Part shown: one piece after another, positions 22,075 through 33,027 of the stretch
How positions within the stretch are numbered: position 1 is the stretch's first letter
Layout: the number at the start of each line of letters is the position of its first letter
Assembly (NCBI GenBank): GCA_007115705.1
Contig: QXEO01000236.1
Span: forward strand, 4,499,434-4,563,433
Direction: 5' to 3'
Source of the DNA: Dactylis glomerata
Taxonomy: Eukaryota > Streptophyta > Magnoliopsida > Poales > Poaceae
Length of the DNA stretch: 64,000 bases
Notes under the pieces: generated by a model
Told to the model about the DNA's origin: nothing
The model's database searches: none
The model's input: only the letters and a program-made list of their open reading frames with translations
Translations under genes and position numbers: made by a program

Positions 22075-25000
22075 ATGGACGATACCGCCGCCGCCGCCGC
22101 CCCGCGCGCCTCCGCGCCTCCCCCGCCCGCTGCGGAGGCAGCGGCGGCGGAGGCCTCTGCGAGGGCTCCTGCTCCTGCGACGGGCGCCCACCCGCCGCCT
22201 GCCGCGGCGGCCGCCGCGGGCGCGGCCGGGGGCGGGAGGCAGATTTTCTCCGTGGAGCTCCGGCCCGGGGAGACCACCATTGTGTCGTGGAAGAAGCTGC
22301 TCAAGGATTCCGGCCCGGGAGCCGCCTTGCCGCCCTCTCTGCCTGCAGCGGCAGCGGCGCCAGCGGTCCAGCCGGTCGTCGGACCCCTCGCGGGGCCATC
22401 TGGTGCGGTAGGTTTTCGTGCTCTCCCGTTCAGCATCTCGCGGTTTCGCTCCCTTGATGTGTACGTTGCCTATGCGCGTGCAATTTTTGGGCTGGCCAAG
22501 ACTGCAAACGGAGGGGTTTCGAGTGGAGACTAGCTAGATACGATGTGCCTGAGATAGCTGGACGAATTGATGTTTCCAGTTGAGGCCTTATGTAGAGCGT
22601 GCTTAGAAGGAGATTGCAATATAGAAAATCAGTACATACATTAAAAAATATAGTAGGAGATTTAACATACATACAAGGAATATATTAGGTAATTTTGTGT
22701 AAGCCTTTGCAAGGAGGATGGATTACGTCCGCTTTGCTTGCCACCAGCAAAAACCTGAAGAAAATCAAGAAACCGCTTCGGGGTATCTGATAGTTGGTTA
22801 CTGACAAAAGGAATTTACATCTGATATACTACTATACAAGAAACAATCCATTAATAATTAGCATTTTGGGCACGCCAATTAATTTGGGCCGGAGGGAGTA
22901 TTTTTACTATTTTATTTTCAATTAATTCAGTCAATTGAAGATGTTCATGTAGTATTTATTATACACCACCCTTACCATTCACATTGAAAGTTGCCGCGCT
23001 TACCCATTCATTGGATTAGATCAGCCATGTGATCGAGTAATTAGTTTTGTTGTTGCACAACAGTTGTAATATTGTTTGTATTTGATATTGAGGCTATCTC
23101 ATCTTTTGAGTCAGGTACATCCAGCAGAAAACGACCCAAATGATCCATCCCAGTCGAATCGCTTCAATTCAGTTATTGAGAAAATTGAGCGTCTGTACAT
23201 GGTAAGGCACACATGATGTTATCACAAGAGAGGACATTAATTTTTTTCCTTTTTACAACATGTGCATAAGTGCCTAACATCTTTACTTTGTCCTCTGAAA
23301 GGGCAAACATAGTAGTGATGAAGAAGATATGGATGATGTGCCTGACGATGATCAATATGATACCGAAGATTCTTTCATTGATGACGCTGAACTGGTTAGT
23401 TTTTACCATTGCTGCAGAGTATCTTCTTACTTTCATGCTAGCAATGTTTCTGGCAATGCTAGCTCCCTGGTTCTGCCTTGCTCCTGCTTTTACAATATTC
23501 TTGACAGGCATTGCTCCATCATACATACTAATACTATATAGAACACAATTGTGACAACCACTTAACCTGACCTTCTAAATCAATATTTAGAATCATATAT
23601 ATTCATTTTCTTGTTGTGAGCGACCTAATGGCAAGGATAATGAAGCTTCATTTGCTTGTGTTTGATATGGTATTTCTCCACATAGGTGGCAACAAGAACA
23701 GTCAAATTCTTGTTCATAGTAGTTGCACATAGTATGACCTATATGCCTGGAATCATTTTGCTAGAAATATGTTTAGCAGTGCATCAAGTGATTCCAAAAT
23801 CTTGTTACTTGTCAGTTTCTGGACCATAGTGCCAAATCACATGCCAAGGTTCAGAAAAGCGCTAAGCGAGCAGTGAGGCTCCGCTCAGAGGAATTGTAGC
23901 TTAAGCTTAAGTGCAACTTAAGTGTTTTGTACAGACAGAAAACAGCAGTAACATCAACACACACAGATGTAGCTGCAGCAATCAGCTAAGTACACACACG
24001 CACACACAGATAAGCAGAAAACAACAGGTCAACAGCAGCTAGCTTTAGCAGCCAGCAGCCAGCAGTAACAGCAACATCAGCCAGCTTATGCAGCAGCAGC
24101 CCCTAGCCAGTTTAAGCACAAAGCAGTAGCAGCTCCTAGGATGTTAAGCAGTAGCAGCAGCCAACAACAGATCAATCGTGAGCAAGAGCTGCAGTACACA
24201 CACAACACCACTAAGCAGTAGGCAGTACTCTGCAGTAGTAGACTAGTAGCAACCCTTGACTAGTAGTAGTAGCAAACACACACAAGCTGCAGTAGTAGCA
24301 TAGCCCCCCTCCTTAATACGAATTTGGCAAATCCTCTTTAGACTAGCAAAGACATACAACACTATATTTGCAACAACGCACAAGCTCGGAGGAGGGATTA
24401 CGTGAGGCGCGGTGGCCGGCGGCAAGTACCAGAGTAGATCTATCTGGACGGAGAGGGGACGAGAGGAAGGAGGTGCTGGAGGAAGTGGAAGCTGTCCAGG
24501 TGGCCTGATGGAAGGGGTGGAGGGCAGCGTGGGAGGATCTCGAACATCAGCACGGGAGAAGCTTGACCAGCGGTGCGAGGGAGAGCTTCAACGGCCCGCC
24601 TCTCTCTGCTCTGATTCGGTTCGAGACTGGACTTGTTGATTTGGGGGCGATTCCTAACCCTAACCCCCAATTCCCTTTCCTTCTCATTTCCCTCAATTTC
24701 TATTTCTCCCACCCGCCATGGTCAACCATGCAGCTGCCGTGTTTCTTCTGCAAAGCTCCACTTCCACGTGGAAGCGCACACGCAGGAGAAAGCGTAACAC
24801 TTTTCAACGCTTAGCGCTCAATCGCTAATCGAAGTGGTTTGCCACCACTATGCTTAATTTTCTGCTTAAGCATACGTTCAGGCCTGGTTTTTTGAATGTT
24901 GTGTCTTGCTGCCATGTTAGACATCATGTGCTATCATTTTGCTGTATCATTAGAGGCTTTGAAAATGTCAGAATAATAGCAAGTGTTGTGATTGCTCTGT

Positions 25001-28000
25001 TATTATTTGCATTTATAGGATGAGTACTTTGAAGTTGACAATTTGGCAACCAAGCACACTGGGTTTTTCGTGAACAAAGGGAAATTGGAACAAAGGTAAT
25101 TTTCCTCCTCATACTTCTTTGAATTGCAACTGCCGAGTTACACAATTTATGCTCCAACCAGCCCACCCCTAAGACATTATGTTGTGTCTTACTAGTTCTA
25201 ATTCATCATAATGGTGTAATTGTAGATGATTTACTAACAACCATGCAGCAACTTGAGCTTACTGTGTACATGCTTTACATATATATATATGCCATTATAG
25301 GACATAATGACATTACTCCAGCTTTGTGTTGCAGTGAGTATGGCTCAGTACAAAAAGTTGTACCAGATGGCTCAGTACAAAATGTAGGACCAAAGAAACG
25401 GAGAAGAAGAGACCCATCGAGTTCTTATATTGAGAATAGCAGGGAGATTGGAACAGGCAGCATGGCTGTAAACCCCCCTAAAAGAAACGCTCTTGAAATA
25501 GGAAAGAACATAGCAAGTAGCGAGTTAAGTTTGTACAGTGAATACCACTCTGAAGGCAATAAACCTGTGAAGAATAGAAGTAATTCCCCTGGAAGAATGC
25601 AGAAAATTAATTCCAGTGACAATGCAACTGCTGCTGAGTATGCGTCTCATCTAAAGATACCAAGTAAGGATGTCTCATTTTGCTCTTCAGAAATAAAGGA
25701 CTTGGACAAGCATAAAACTGCAGCACTCCAGGCTGTTGATTTTTCTCGTAAGACCAACGATACATCTTATCCAGCATACGTGGACAAGGATGCTCCAGTG
25801 CAACTTGATCTCCCATTGAAAAAATCTACTAATGGGGCGAAGCAAGATTTGTCAAATAAAATGTGCCGCAAAGAAAAATACGGTGCAAGTCAATTTTCTG
25901 GCTTGGCTACTCCCAACAATGTATATTCGACACAAACACCGGTAAGAATCAGAGGAACTGGTATTGTGCGCATGGTGTGATTCATAGTTTACCTTCCACA
26001 CCCAAAGCAAGCGACATTGGATGTACTTATAGCTCACATTCATATCATGTACTACCTTTTCAGCATTTGTCAGCGAACAGGCGTGCAGAAGGTTCCGGTA
26101 TTAAGGCCAAGGGTACCAGACTCGAGCGAGCTATTCGTGACCTTCAAAATATTGTCAGTGAATGTGCGTACCTTGTGGCCAACCTCATATGCTAGATTGT
26201 ATACTTATTTTGAAGTATTTCTGGTAGTAACTTTGCATGTTTGCTACTTCATATTTTTCCTCACAGATAGACCGCAGACTCTTGATGTTCAGGACATTGA
26301 TCCAAATTGTCAAGCAGCAGTCAAAAGAAGATTGCCTCAAGAAGTTAAACAGAAACTTTCTAAGGTTGCAAGATTATCGGTAATGTTCTGCCACACCATA
26401 CTTTACATGAGCGCTAATGCTTCTGATTACTCACTGCCTGCATTGTTCCTTACATGTATACACCGTTGCTTGTTTTGAGTACGGCCAAATTGACGTTTAA
26501 TTTTCCTGCGAGGTTGTCTCAGTGCTGGAGTATTCATGTTTTATATCAAATAATCTTTTATTACAAATAATTGCTGTAACTTAGTATCCTATAAAGGCAT
26601 ACATAACAGTTTTCTTGTTTTTCTGAGTTCATAGTTTTCTTCTCTTATACTTGTCTACTACATTTCATACACTACTTTTGTATCACAATCCATACATATT
26701 ACCTTTATATGCGTCTTTCCTAAAATCAGTAGTCCATAGCACAGCGGTAAGGTGAAACACCTCACAACCACCACACCGCGTATGGCGAGTGCTGAGGTGA
26801 CACTGTACACACATACAATGTAGCAAGAGCATGGCTGCCATGCATCAACCATCACGTATGTAGAAAGATGACAGTATGTAATGCTTCATGAAGCATCAAA
26901 CTCAAGATTCACAATCTCACACTATGTAACAGAATCTGCCAATAGCATTTAGCTTCAGCAAAGAGCATTCAAGCAAGCATATATAGAATGTATCAGAGCA
27001 GAGCAACAAACAGCAGAGGGAGAGGGGAGTAAGAAACAGAGTCAAGGATTACAAGTCGCTCGACAAGTCGCGACTTGTCACGCGACTTGTCTACCTGTCG
27101 CAACTTTGATGTCGACAACCTGGAGCGACTCGACTAGTTGAGGTTGTCGATCGACAAGTTGACTAGTCGTTGACTATTCACGACAAGTCTATGATTTTGA
27201 GTCGATCGACAAGTTAGTTGCCTGGGAACAAAAGGACCCCATGTGAGTGAAAACCCTAACCCCCCACAGATCATTATTTCCCCTACCCAGCTGCCTCTCT
27301 CCTGGCCACCCTCCCCTTGCGCCGTCTCTCACCTGGCCACCGCCAGGTCGCCGGCGGCGCCGTGCCTCCCTCACTTTGTCGAACGCTGCTGGGCTCCTCT
27401 CCTCCTCGCCCTGATCTCTCTCCTTCACGGCTGTGCTCCACTGGACACAATTGTCACAGTACCAGGTTCCTCTTGACTCCCCAATGCCATCAAAATATAT
27501 TGTGAACTTGTTAATATACTACTATCAGTAGACTAGTTGCTTAGTATTTTTTAGTAGTTAAAGCTCGAGTACGTATCGACTAGTCTAGTACTGTTGCGAC
27601 CCCAGCGACAAGTTGCGACTCGTCGACTCGTAACCACTCAGCCATGTAGAATAAGAGAGGGAGGTGTGAGAGGGAAGCAGAGGGCTGGAGGTGGAGGGAT
27701 GGCATGATAGGAAGTCACATCTGTAGCTATAATTGGATCCCGAGCTGATGGAAAGTTGGGAACAGGGATGGTAGTAGCAGGCAGGGTTGCAAGTGCAGAC
27801 ACTAGAGCAGATGGGGATGGGGTTATTATCCGCGGCAGAACCTACAGTTTCCCATGTTCAGCACCTTTGTCTTCAATGACTATATCTGTAGTTTTCTGAA
27901 ATGCAAATTGCAATCTGTAATGTAGTTCCCTGGTAGCTTTGACAGAAAAGCTGCAGCGGAATTTACTCAAAAGTTATTAGAGAGAAGCAAGCAGGCACAC

Positions 28001-31000
28001 CTTGAGTTCCTGTGCTGCTGCTATTGATTATGTGAATATAGAAGCTTGAACTAGTACAGCATGTGATTGTTTTTATGTTTTCAGTGGAAGTGCTCGGTTA
28101 TGCTGGCAGTTTTACTTTTGCATCTCACAACAGCAGAATCTTGATAAATGCAGGTGAATCAGGGTAAAATACCAGAAGATGAATTGATCAACCGCCTCAT
28201 GGGCATGATGGGGCATCTGGTGCAGCGTAGGACATTGAAGGTGAGTAGAGGTAGTGGTTAAGATATGTGCATTGTGCTATTGATTTGATACTCTTTCGAG
28301 AGCATCTCCAACAGATGATGTAAAAAAGGACCTGTGCCCAAAAAACTTATTTTTAGGGCACGAGAGGCCAACAAACGTGCTCGAGCAGATGCTCTATCCC
28401 TAAAGTTTGATGCAAATTTTTTTGGGCAGCCCTAAAAAATAGCTCTCTCATGCTGCAAATATGGTGCACCGAACGACTGCCCCAAAACAAATCGTGCAGC
28501 CCAACCACCACGCTAAAAATTCCTCTTTCTCCCACCTGCAGCCGTGACCCGCTTTTCTGCTGCCGATTCCAGCCGCCACTGACCCTGCCCTGCTGCATCC
28601 ATGTCGGATTCGCCTGTCAGGAGCCCCGCGCCGCTGTTTCCCCCAAGAATCTCGGCCGAATCGGCACCACATCCCTTCGGCCACCACATTGCCGCCGCCC
28701 CCCTTCCCACCCGCTGCATCTCCTCGGCTGTCGTGGCCTTGCGCCGAATCGCTGCCCCTTCCCACTGCCGCATTTTCTCGGCTGCCACGGGATGTCTCTG
28801 CACTGTCGCTCTGAGAGTGCCGCCGGCTACCGCGGCGTTCGGATGCAGTCGTCCGGCTGCTATGCCATGGAGATTTTGTGCGACTGTCACAGGGTGTGGC
28901 TGGGCACGTTCGACATGCCGGAGCTCGTCACGCGCGTGTTGAATGATCGAAATTTGGATTTTCGATGTTTGCATGGCTGATGTTTGGATGGTTGATGTTT
29001 GAATGTGTTGTCTGCCTTATTTTGCATCATATGAAAACTGTCCGATGCACTATTTTACATCATCTGGTATTTGAGAATTAAATTTTGGTGCCCTAAAGCT
29101 TAAATTTTGGTGCCCTAAAACTGTTTTTGCATGCCCTATTTTGTATCATCTGTTGGGGATGCTCTAAAGTATGTGTTCACTCATGGCATTATAATTCTTT
29201 TAGATGGTTGCTTCTATTGTATGATGTATGTTGATTGCCTATCCTGTAGAATGACCTCGCAATTCCTTCAGGTTTTCACTCTTTATTTGGCATTTTGATA
29301 CAGAGAAACATGAGAGAAATGGTTGAATCTGGTAATTGTGCTAAACAAGAGAAGGCTGACAAGTTCCGGCAAGTGAAAAGTGAGATCTATGAAATGGTCA
29401 AAGCACGTCTAGCCACCAAGCCCAAGGTAAAACTGCAATGCCGATTAGGATGTTTAGGACTAAATTTATTTAGAATCTTGCATTTTATTTTTTAGGTTTC
29501 GTTTTCATCAACACATCAGATATTTAATTTAGAAGCTATTGGCTCCAAATTCTTTCAGGGTGCTGAACAGAAGGATGATTCGGCTGATGATTTTCAGGGG
29601 GTTGTCAATATTGATGAAAGGAGAACCTTAAAAGGAAAATTTGTTCTGGATGCTCCATTGGAGGACAGAATTTGTGATCTATATGATCTTTATGTTGAGG
29701 TATAGCATGTAACTCTATGTCCTTTACAGTAAGACATCAAAGTTAGTGGCCAATTTGCCCTCTTTAGTTGTACTCCCTCTGTTCCAAAATATAAGATGTT
29801 TTAGCTTTTTCTGATAGACATGTATCTAGACATCTTTTAGTGTGTAGGTTGGAAGCAAAATGAGTGAACCTACACACTAAAAAGCATCTAGATACATGTC
29901 TGTCAGAAAAAGGCTAAAACATCTTATTTTTTGGAACGGAGGGAGTAATAGAGATATATGAACAGAGACACTGAAGGCTTTGGTAACAGGGATACTTTTC
30001 TGTTTTTAGTCATAGTTTCTGTCTATCGTACCTGTGTATGTTATGTGAAGAGAGAAATCTTGCCCTCCCAATCAGGTGCCTAGTAGAATTGTTGTGAAAC
30101 AAGTGTGGGTTTGAAAAGCATCCCCATTTTGCCTAGTGTCACTTCAAAGACTCAAGTTCCAAATAACTTAAGATTATGCTTAATTGTTGGGTATTTCAGG
30201 GTATGGATGAAGACAAGGGGCCTCAGAGTCGCAAGTTATATGTAGAGGTATGGCCTGCCAATCTACATGTTTCTTTTTCCATGTCATCCCTCATTTTCTT
30301 AGTTATTTTGGAATCGGATTTTCAATTATTATCTTAAACCATTTGTTAGAACATCTGTTAAAAAATCTACTACATTGTACTGCATCAGAGAACGTAAGAT
30401 ATATTTGGTTTGTTAGGAAGTTAAACTTTCTAAAGTTTTACCAAGTTTATACAGGTAAAAATATCAATATCTACAATACCAAACCAATGGAGACAACATG
30501 AAATACACTTCCGCATATATGTTGTACTATAGATATCAATAGTTATTTCTATAAACTTGGTCAAACTTAAGAAATTTTGAATCTTTAACAAAACAAATAA
30601 GTCTTTACATTTTGGATGGCGGGAGTATTATGCGAAATTTCCATAGGAACCTCTGTGCAGTTCTGGTATGGTACTTACAGTTCACACAGAAAATATTGGC
30701 CTGTGAGCCTCCACGTCTTCCCTTCCTAGTGCTACTTTTTTTTTGGTAATTGTAATTTGATTTATCTGTCAGTTGTGAGGTTCGAACTTACTATTACCTC
30801 CGTCCCGCAATATAAGCCTTTTTAGAGAGCTAACTTAGCCTACACATTTTTCTGCTGGACGGAGGTAGTATTATTTATCCAGCAACCAGCCGACACATTT
30901 TTCTGCTGTGTCAAGGACACCACCATTGACTGTGACGGTTTCTCTAAGTCAACCTGTAAATTGTGCCTTTCTGCATGGTCTGTTTGTTTGTATGTAATCA

Positions 31001-31962
31001 AGGAAATTTTTAACGATTAATCTGAAGTTGACAAACAATGCCTTTAATTCCTTCCATGTTCCTTTTAGCTTGAGATTGTCCACAAATATTTATATTCCGT
31101 TATAATTATTGGTGTGTGGATCAGAATTTCGCACCAACTTTAAATACTTTTACTTAATAAGCTTCTGAGCAACGTAGGCACACCAAAGCTCATGTGCGTC
31201 TGTACTTTGTTCATAATGCGCTTACATTATCTTTGTGCACCAGCTGGCTGACTTATGGCCACAAGGTTACATGGACAAAGTTGAAATCCGAGATGCCATT
31301 TCAAGATCAAAGCAGCGAAGAAATTTATTGTACCGGCAGCGCAAGGTGAATATCCTTTCAGCTTAACATTTCTAGTTATGCATAAACAAAATGAAGAGTA
31401 AGGAAACTGAGACTCGGCAATATCTATTTATGAATATCCTGCATAATATGAAACTTGTGCAGTACCTTATCAGAACAAAATGTCACTCACTTGATGCTCC
31501 ACACTAAACCAAAATCAGGTCCGCAATGAGGAGAGAATGAAGAGGAGAAGGCTAGCCGCTGCTGCTAAGTTGCGAGATGGCAACCCGGTGGAAGCACAAT
31601 ATATGATGGCACAACAAGTTAGCAACCTGCCCATCAAAGACGCCATGACAAGCGCACACACCGTTTATCCTGCTGTCAACTATGGACATAACCAGGTCCC
31701 CAGAAATGCTGGCAAAGTTGGTGAAATGAGCGTCGCTGGAGTATCGGACGGCAACCGAAGTTCTTCTGCAGACATCAAGAGGCGAAAACTAGGACCTGAT
31801 GCCATGGATCTGCAAGCTAACCCACCGAAGGCTCCCCAGAGGCATGGTAGTGAAAAGCAAAAGCTTCCAAAGCGTGCAGATGAAGCAAAGGCCGGCAGTA
31901 GCCTTCCCAAGACGGTGCCTGATGTTGTAGGCTACGACCCTCAACGGCCCGGCTATAGCTAA
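22075..31962 (+). CDS. UBN-like: Ubinuclein (HIRA-complex subunit)
   Basis: Thirteen exons: 22075-22407, 23115-23201, 23302-23394, 25019-25095, 25335-25941, 26064-26163, 26267-26379, 28154-28240, 29304-29426, 29559-29699, 30200-30247, 31244-31345 and 31519-31962. All introns are GT-AG and the frame is open, giving 784 residues. The start is low-complexity Ala/Pro. The diagnostic Hpc2-related domain spans exons 2-4 (about 131-200): IEKIERLYMGK, then acidic EEDMDDVPDDDQYDTEDSFI, DDAELDEYFEV and TKHTGFFVNKGKLE. A basic KKRRRRD follows near 218. The middle domain typical of ubinucleins (GKFVLDAPLEDRICDLYDLY) is in exon 10. In Arabidopsis, UBN1/2 act with HIRA to deposit histone H3.3 in the nucleus. 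Introns 3, 7, 8 and 10 carry DNA transposons. Older annotations call this family 'wound-responsive'. Exon ends were read by eye. Confidence 0.93.
23845..24900. mobile_element. Probable non-autonomous hAT-like element in ubinuclein intron 3
   Basis: Intron 3 is interrupted by about 1 kb with a different composition. It has AAAGCGCTAAGCG and GCTTAAGCTTAAG motifs at the left, an AGCAGCAG/ACACAC-rich block, a GC-rich core (24380-24620), and CAACGCTTAGCGCTCAATCG..CTTAATTTTC at the right. Left and right motifs are loosely complementary. Ends and target duplication could not be fixed, so class and limits are tentative. Confidence 0.35.
27049..27633. mobile_element. MITE-like DNA element in ubinuclein intron 7
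   Basis: The left end TTACAAGTCGCTCGACAAGT and the inverted right end TTACGAGTCGACGAGTCGCA pair imperfectly over about 28-31 bp. Further AGTCGAC/GACTAGTCG motifs lie inside both ends and a GC-rich core sits at 27290-27430. No clear target duplication remains. A hAT-type origin is possible but not shown. Confidence 0.6.
28300..29164. mobile_element. PIF/Harbinger-like non-autonomous element in intron 8
   Basis: An 865-bp block with terminal inverted repeats GAGCATCTCCAACAGATGAT and its counterpart ATCATCTGTTGGGGATGCTC. GAGCATCTCCAACAG-type ends are usual in grass Harbinger/Tourist relatives. A TAA follows the right end, but the three bases before the left end are CGA, so the target duplication has decayed. 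The GC-rich core (28500-28930) is open in several frames without domain signal. Confidence 0.7.
29773..29945. mobile_element. Stowaway MITE in ubinuclein intron 10
   Basis: A 173-bp element with ends CTCCCTCTGTTCCAAAATAT and its reverse complement, flanked by TA at 29771-29772 and 29946-29947. It starts about 70 bp after exon 10 and is of the same family as the element at 14973. Confidence 0.92.
30797..30865. mobile_element. Short Stowaway remnant in ubinuclein intron 11
   Basis: CCTCCGTCC at the left and GGACGGAGG at the right, with TA on both sides (30795-30796 and 30866-30867). Only 69 bp remain and the inner halves do not pair, so this is an internally deleted copy. A 15-base motif (ACACATTTTTCTGCT) is repeated just after it. 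Confidence 0.65.
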
Positions 31963-33027
31963 CAAATCATTCTGGTGCTCCAGTGGACAAGAAAATAAAC
32001 CATGGCCAAAGATTGGCTTGTAACAAAGTTAGGTAGGTAGATGTTCGATGTGCTCGATGCCAATTGCCTTCTGAGCAACCATGAACTCTTAACGCACGTT
32101 CTTGATTGAGGAGGATATTTTTGTCCCATTTGTAGCTTGGACAGATTGATAATTTCATTGTTTAGTCACTAAAATAAGTCACTCTTGTATGCTATTGATT
32201 TGCCCCGATATAGTCTAGGATGGCGTGTACATCATTTCGTTAATAATGCTCTCTCACCCTGCGTGTAAGCTTCATTTGAATGCCGGAATTGGAAAGGTGC
32301 CATATGGACATGGATTCATATGTCCTTCATTTTTCTTTTAACTTGGTACAGTCGCGTCTTAATAATTGATGAAAAAGGTACATGTAGTATAGAGCCAACG
32401 TGAAGTCTGGTAAAATATAAATATAATATAATGAGCGTTCAGGAATACAAATTGATGAGCGATAGGGAAAGTTTGCTGCTAGTCGCAACACACCGATAGA
32501 ATCAAAGCGGGACAGTGTGGCATGCTAGTAGCCTGCGTCATCCCGCCGGCCAGATTCGTTCAGAGTACTCCACCGAGGCAGTCACATGCAGCCGGGACCA
32601 CTCGTTTTCTGCAGGTTTCCTCTGCCCGGAGAGATTTTCTCAAAAAAGTTTGCGGGTAACGCGATATGCGGGAATACTGGCGGGCAAAGCCGCGTGACTG
32701 CTTTTTTGGCAAGACTTTTTTGCGGGGCGGCGTAGCGGCGAAGCGGTCTGTCCCGCGCCGCTTGCAACCTGATGTGGATGCGAACTGTTTCAAAAGTCAC
32801 ATTCAGAAAATTCCGACTTCTTTTAATTACAGGAACTAAACTCTTTTGTATGCAATGCTTGGCCTGTTCTGCAGCTTGAACGGACCATCCTATACAGTTC
32901 GCCAGTTCCCACGCCCGGTCATAGCGAACTCTTCCGGATTGGCGGCCGGCCACGCCTCCCTCGCGGCGAGCTCCGGCGGAGGAAAACTCCCCCTGATCCA
33001 GCAGAAATCCGAGCAGAAGCGACGGCC
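31963..33027. other. Intergenic region between ubinuclein and the RING gene
   Basis: The first part is the presumed ubinuclein 3' UTR. Positions about 32510-32780 form a GC-rich block with no recognisable coding content, possibly a transposon piece. The last 150 bases before 33028 are GC-rich leader. No TATA box stands out. Confidence 0.4.

Noticed and set aside
28450..28980. 176-codon frame in ubinuclein intron 8
   Set aside because: Lies wholly inside the Harbinger-like element and is open on both strands.
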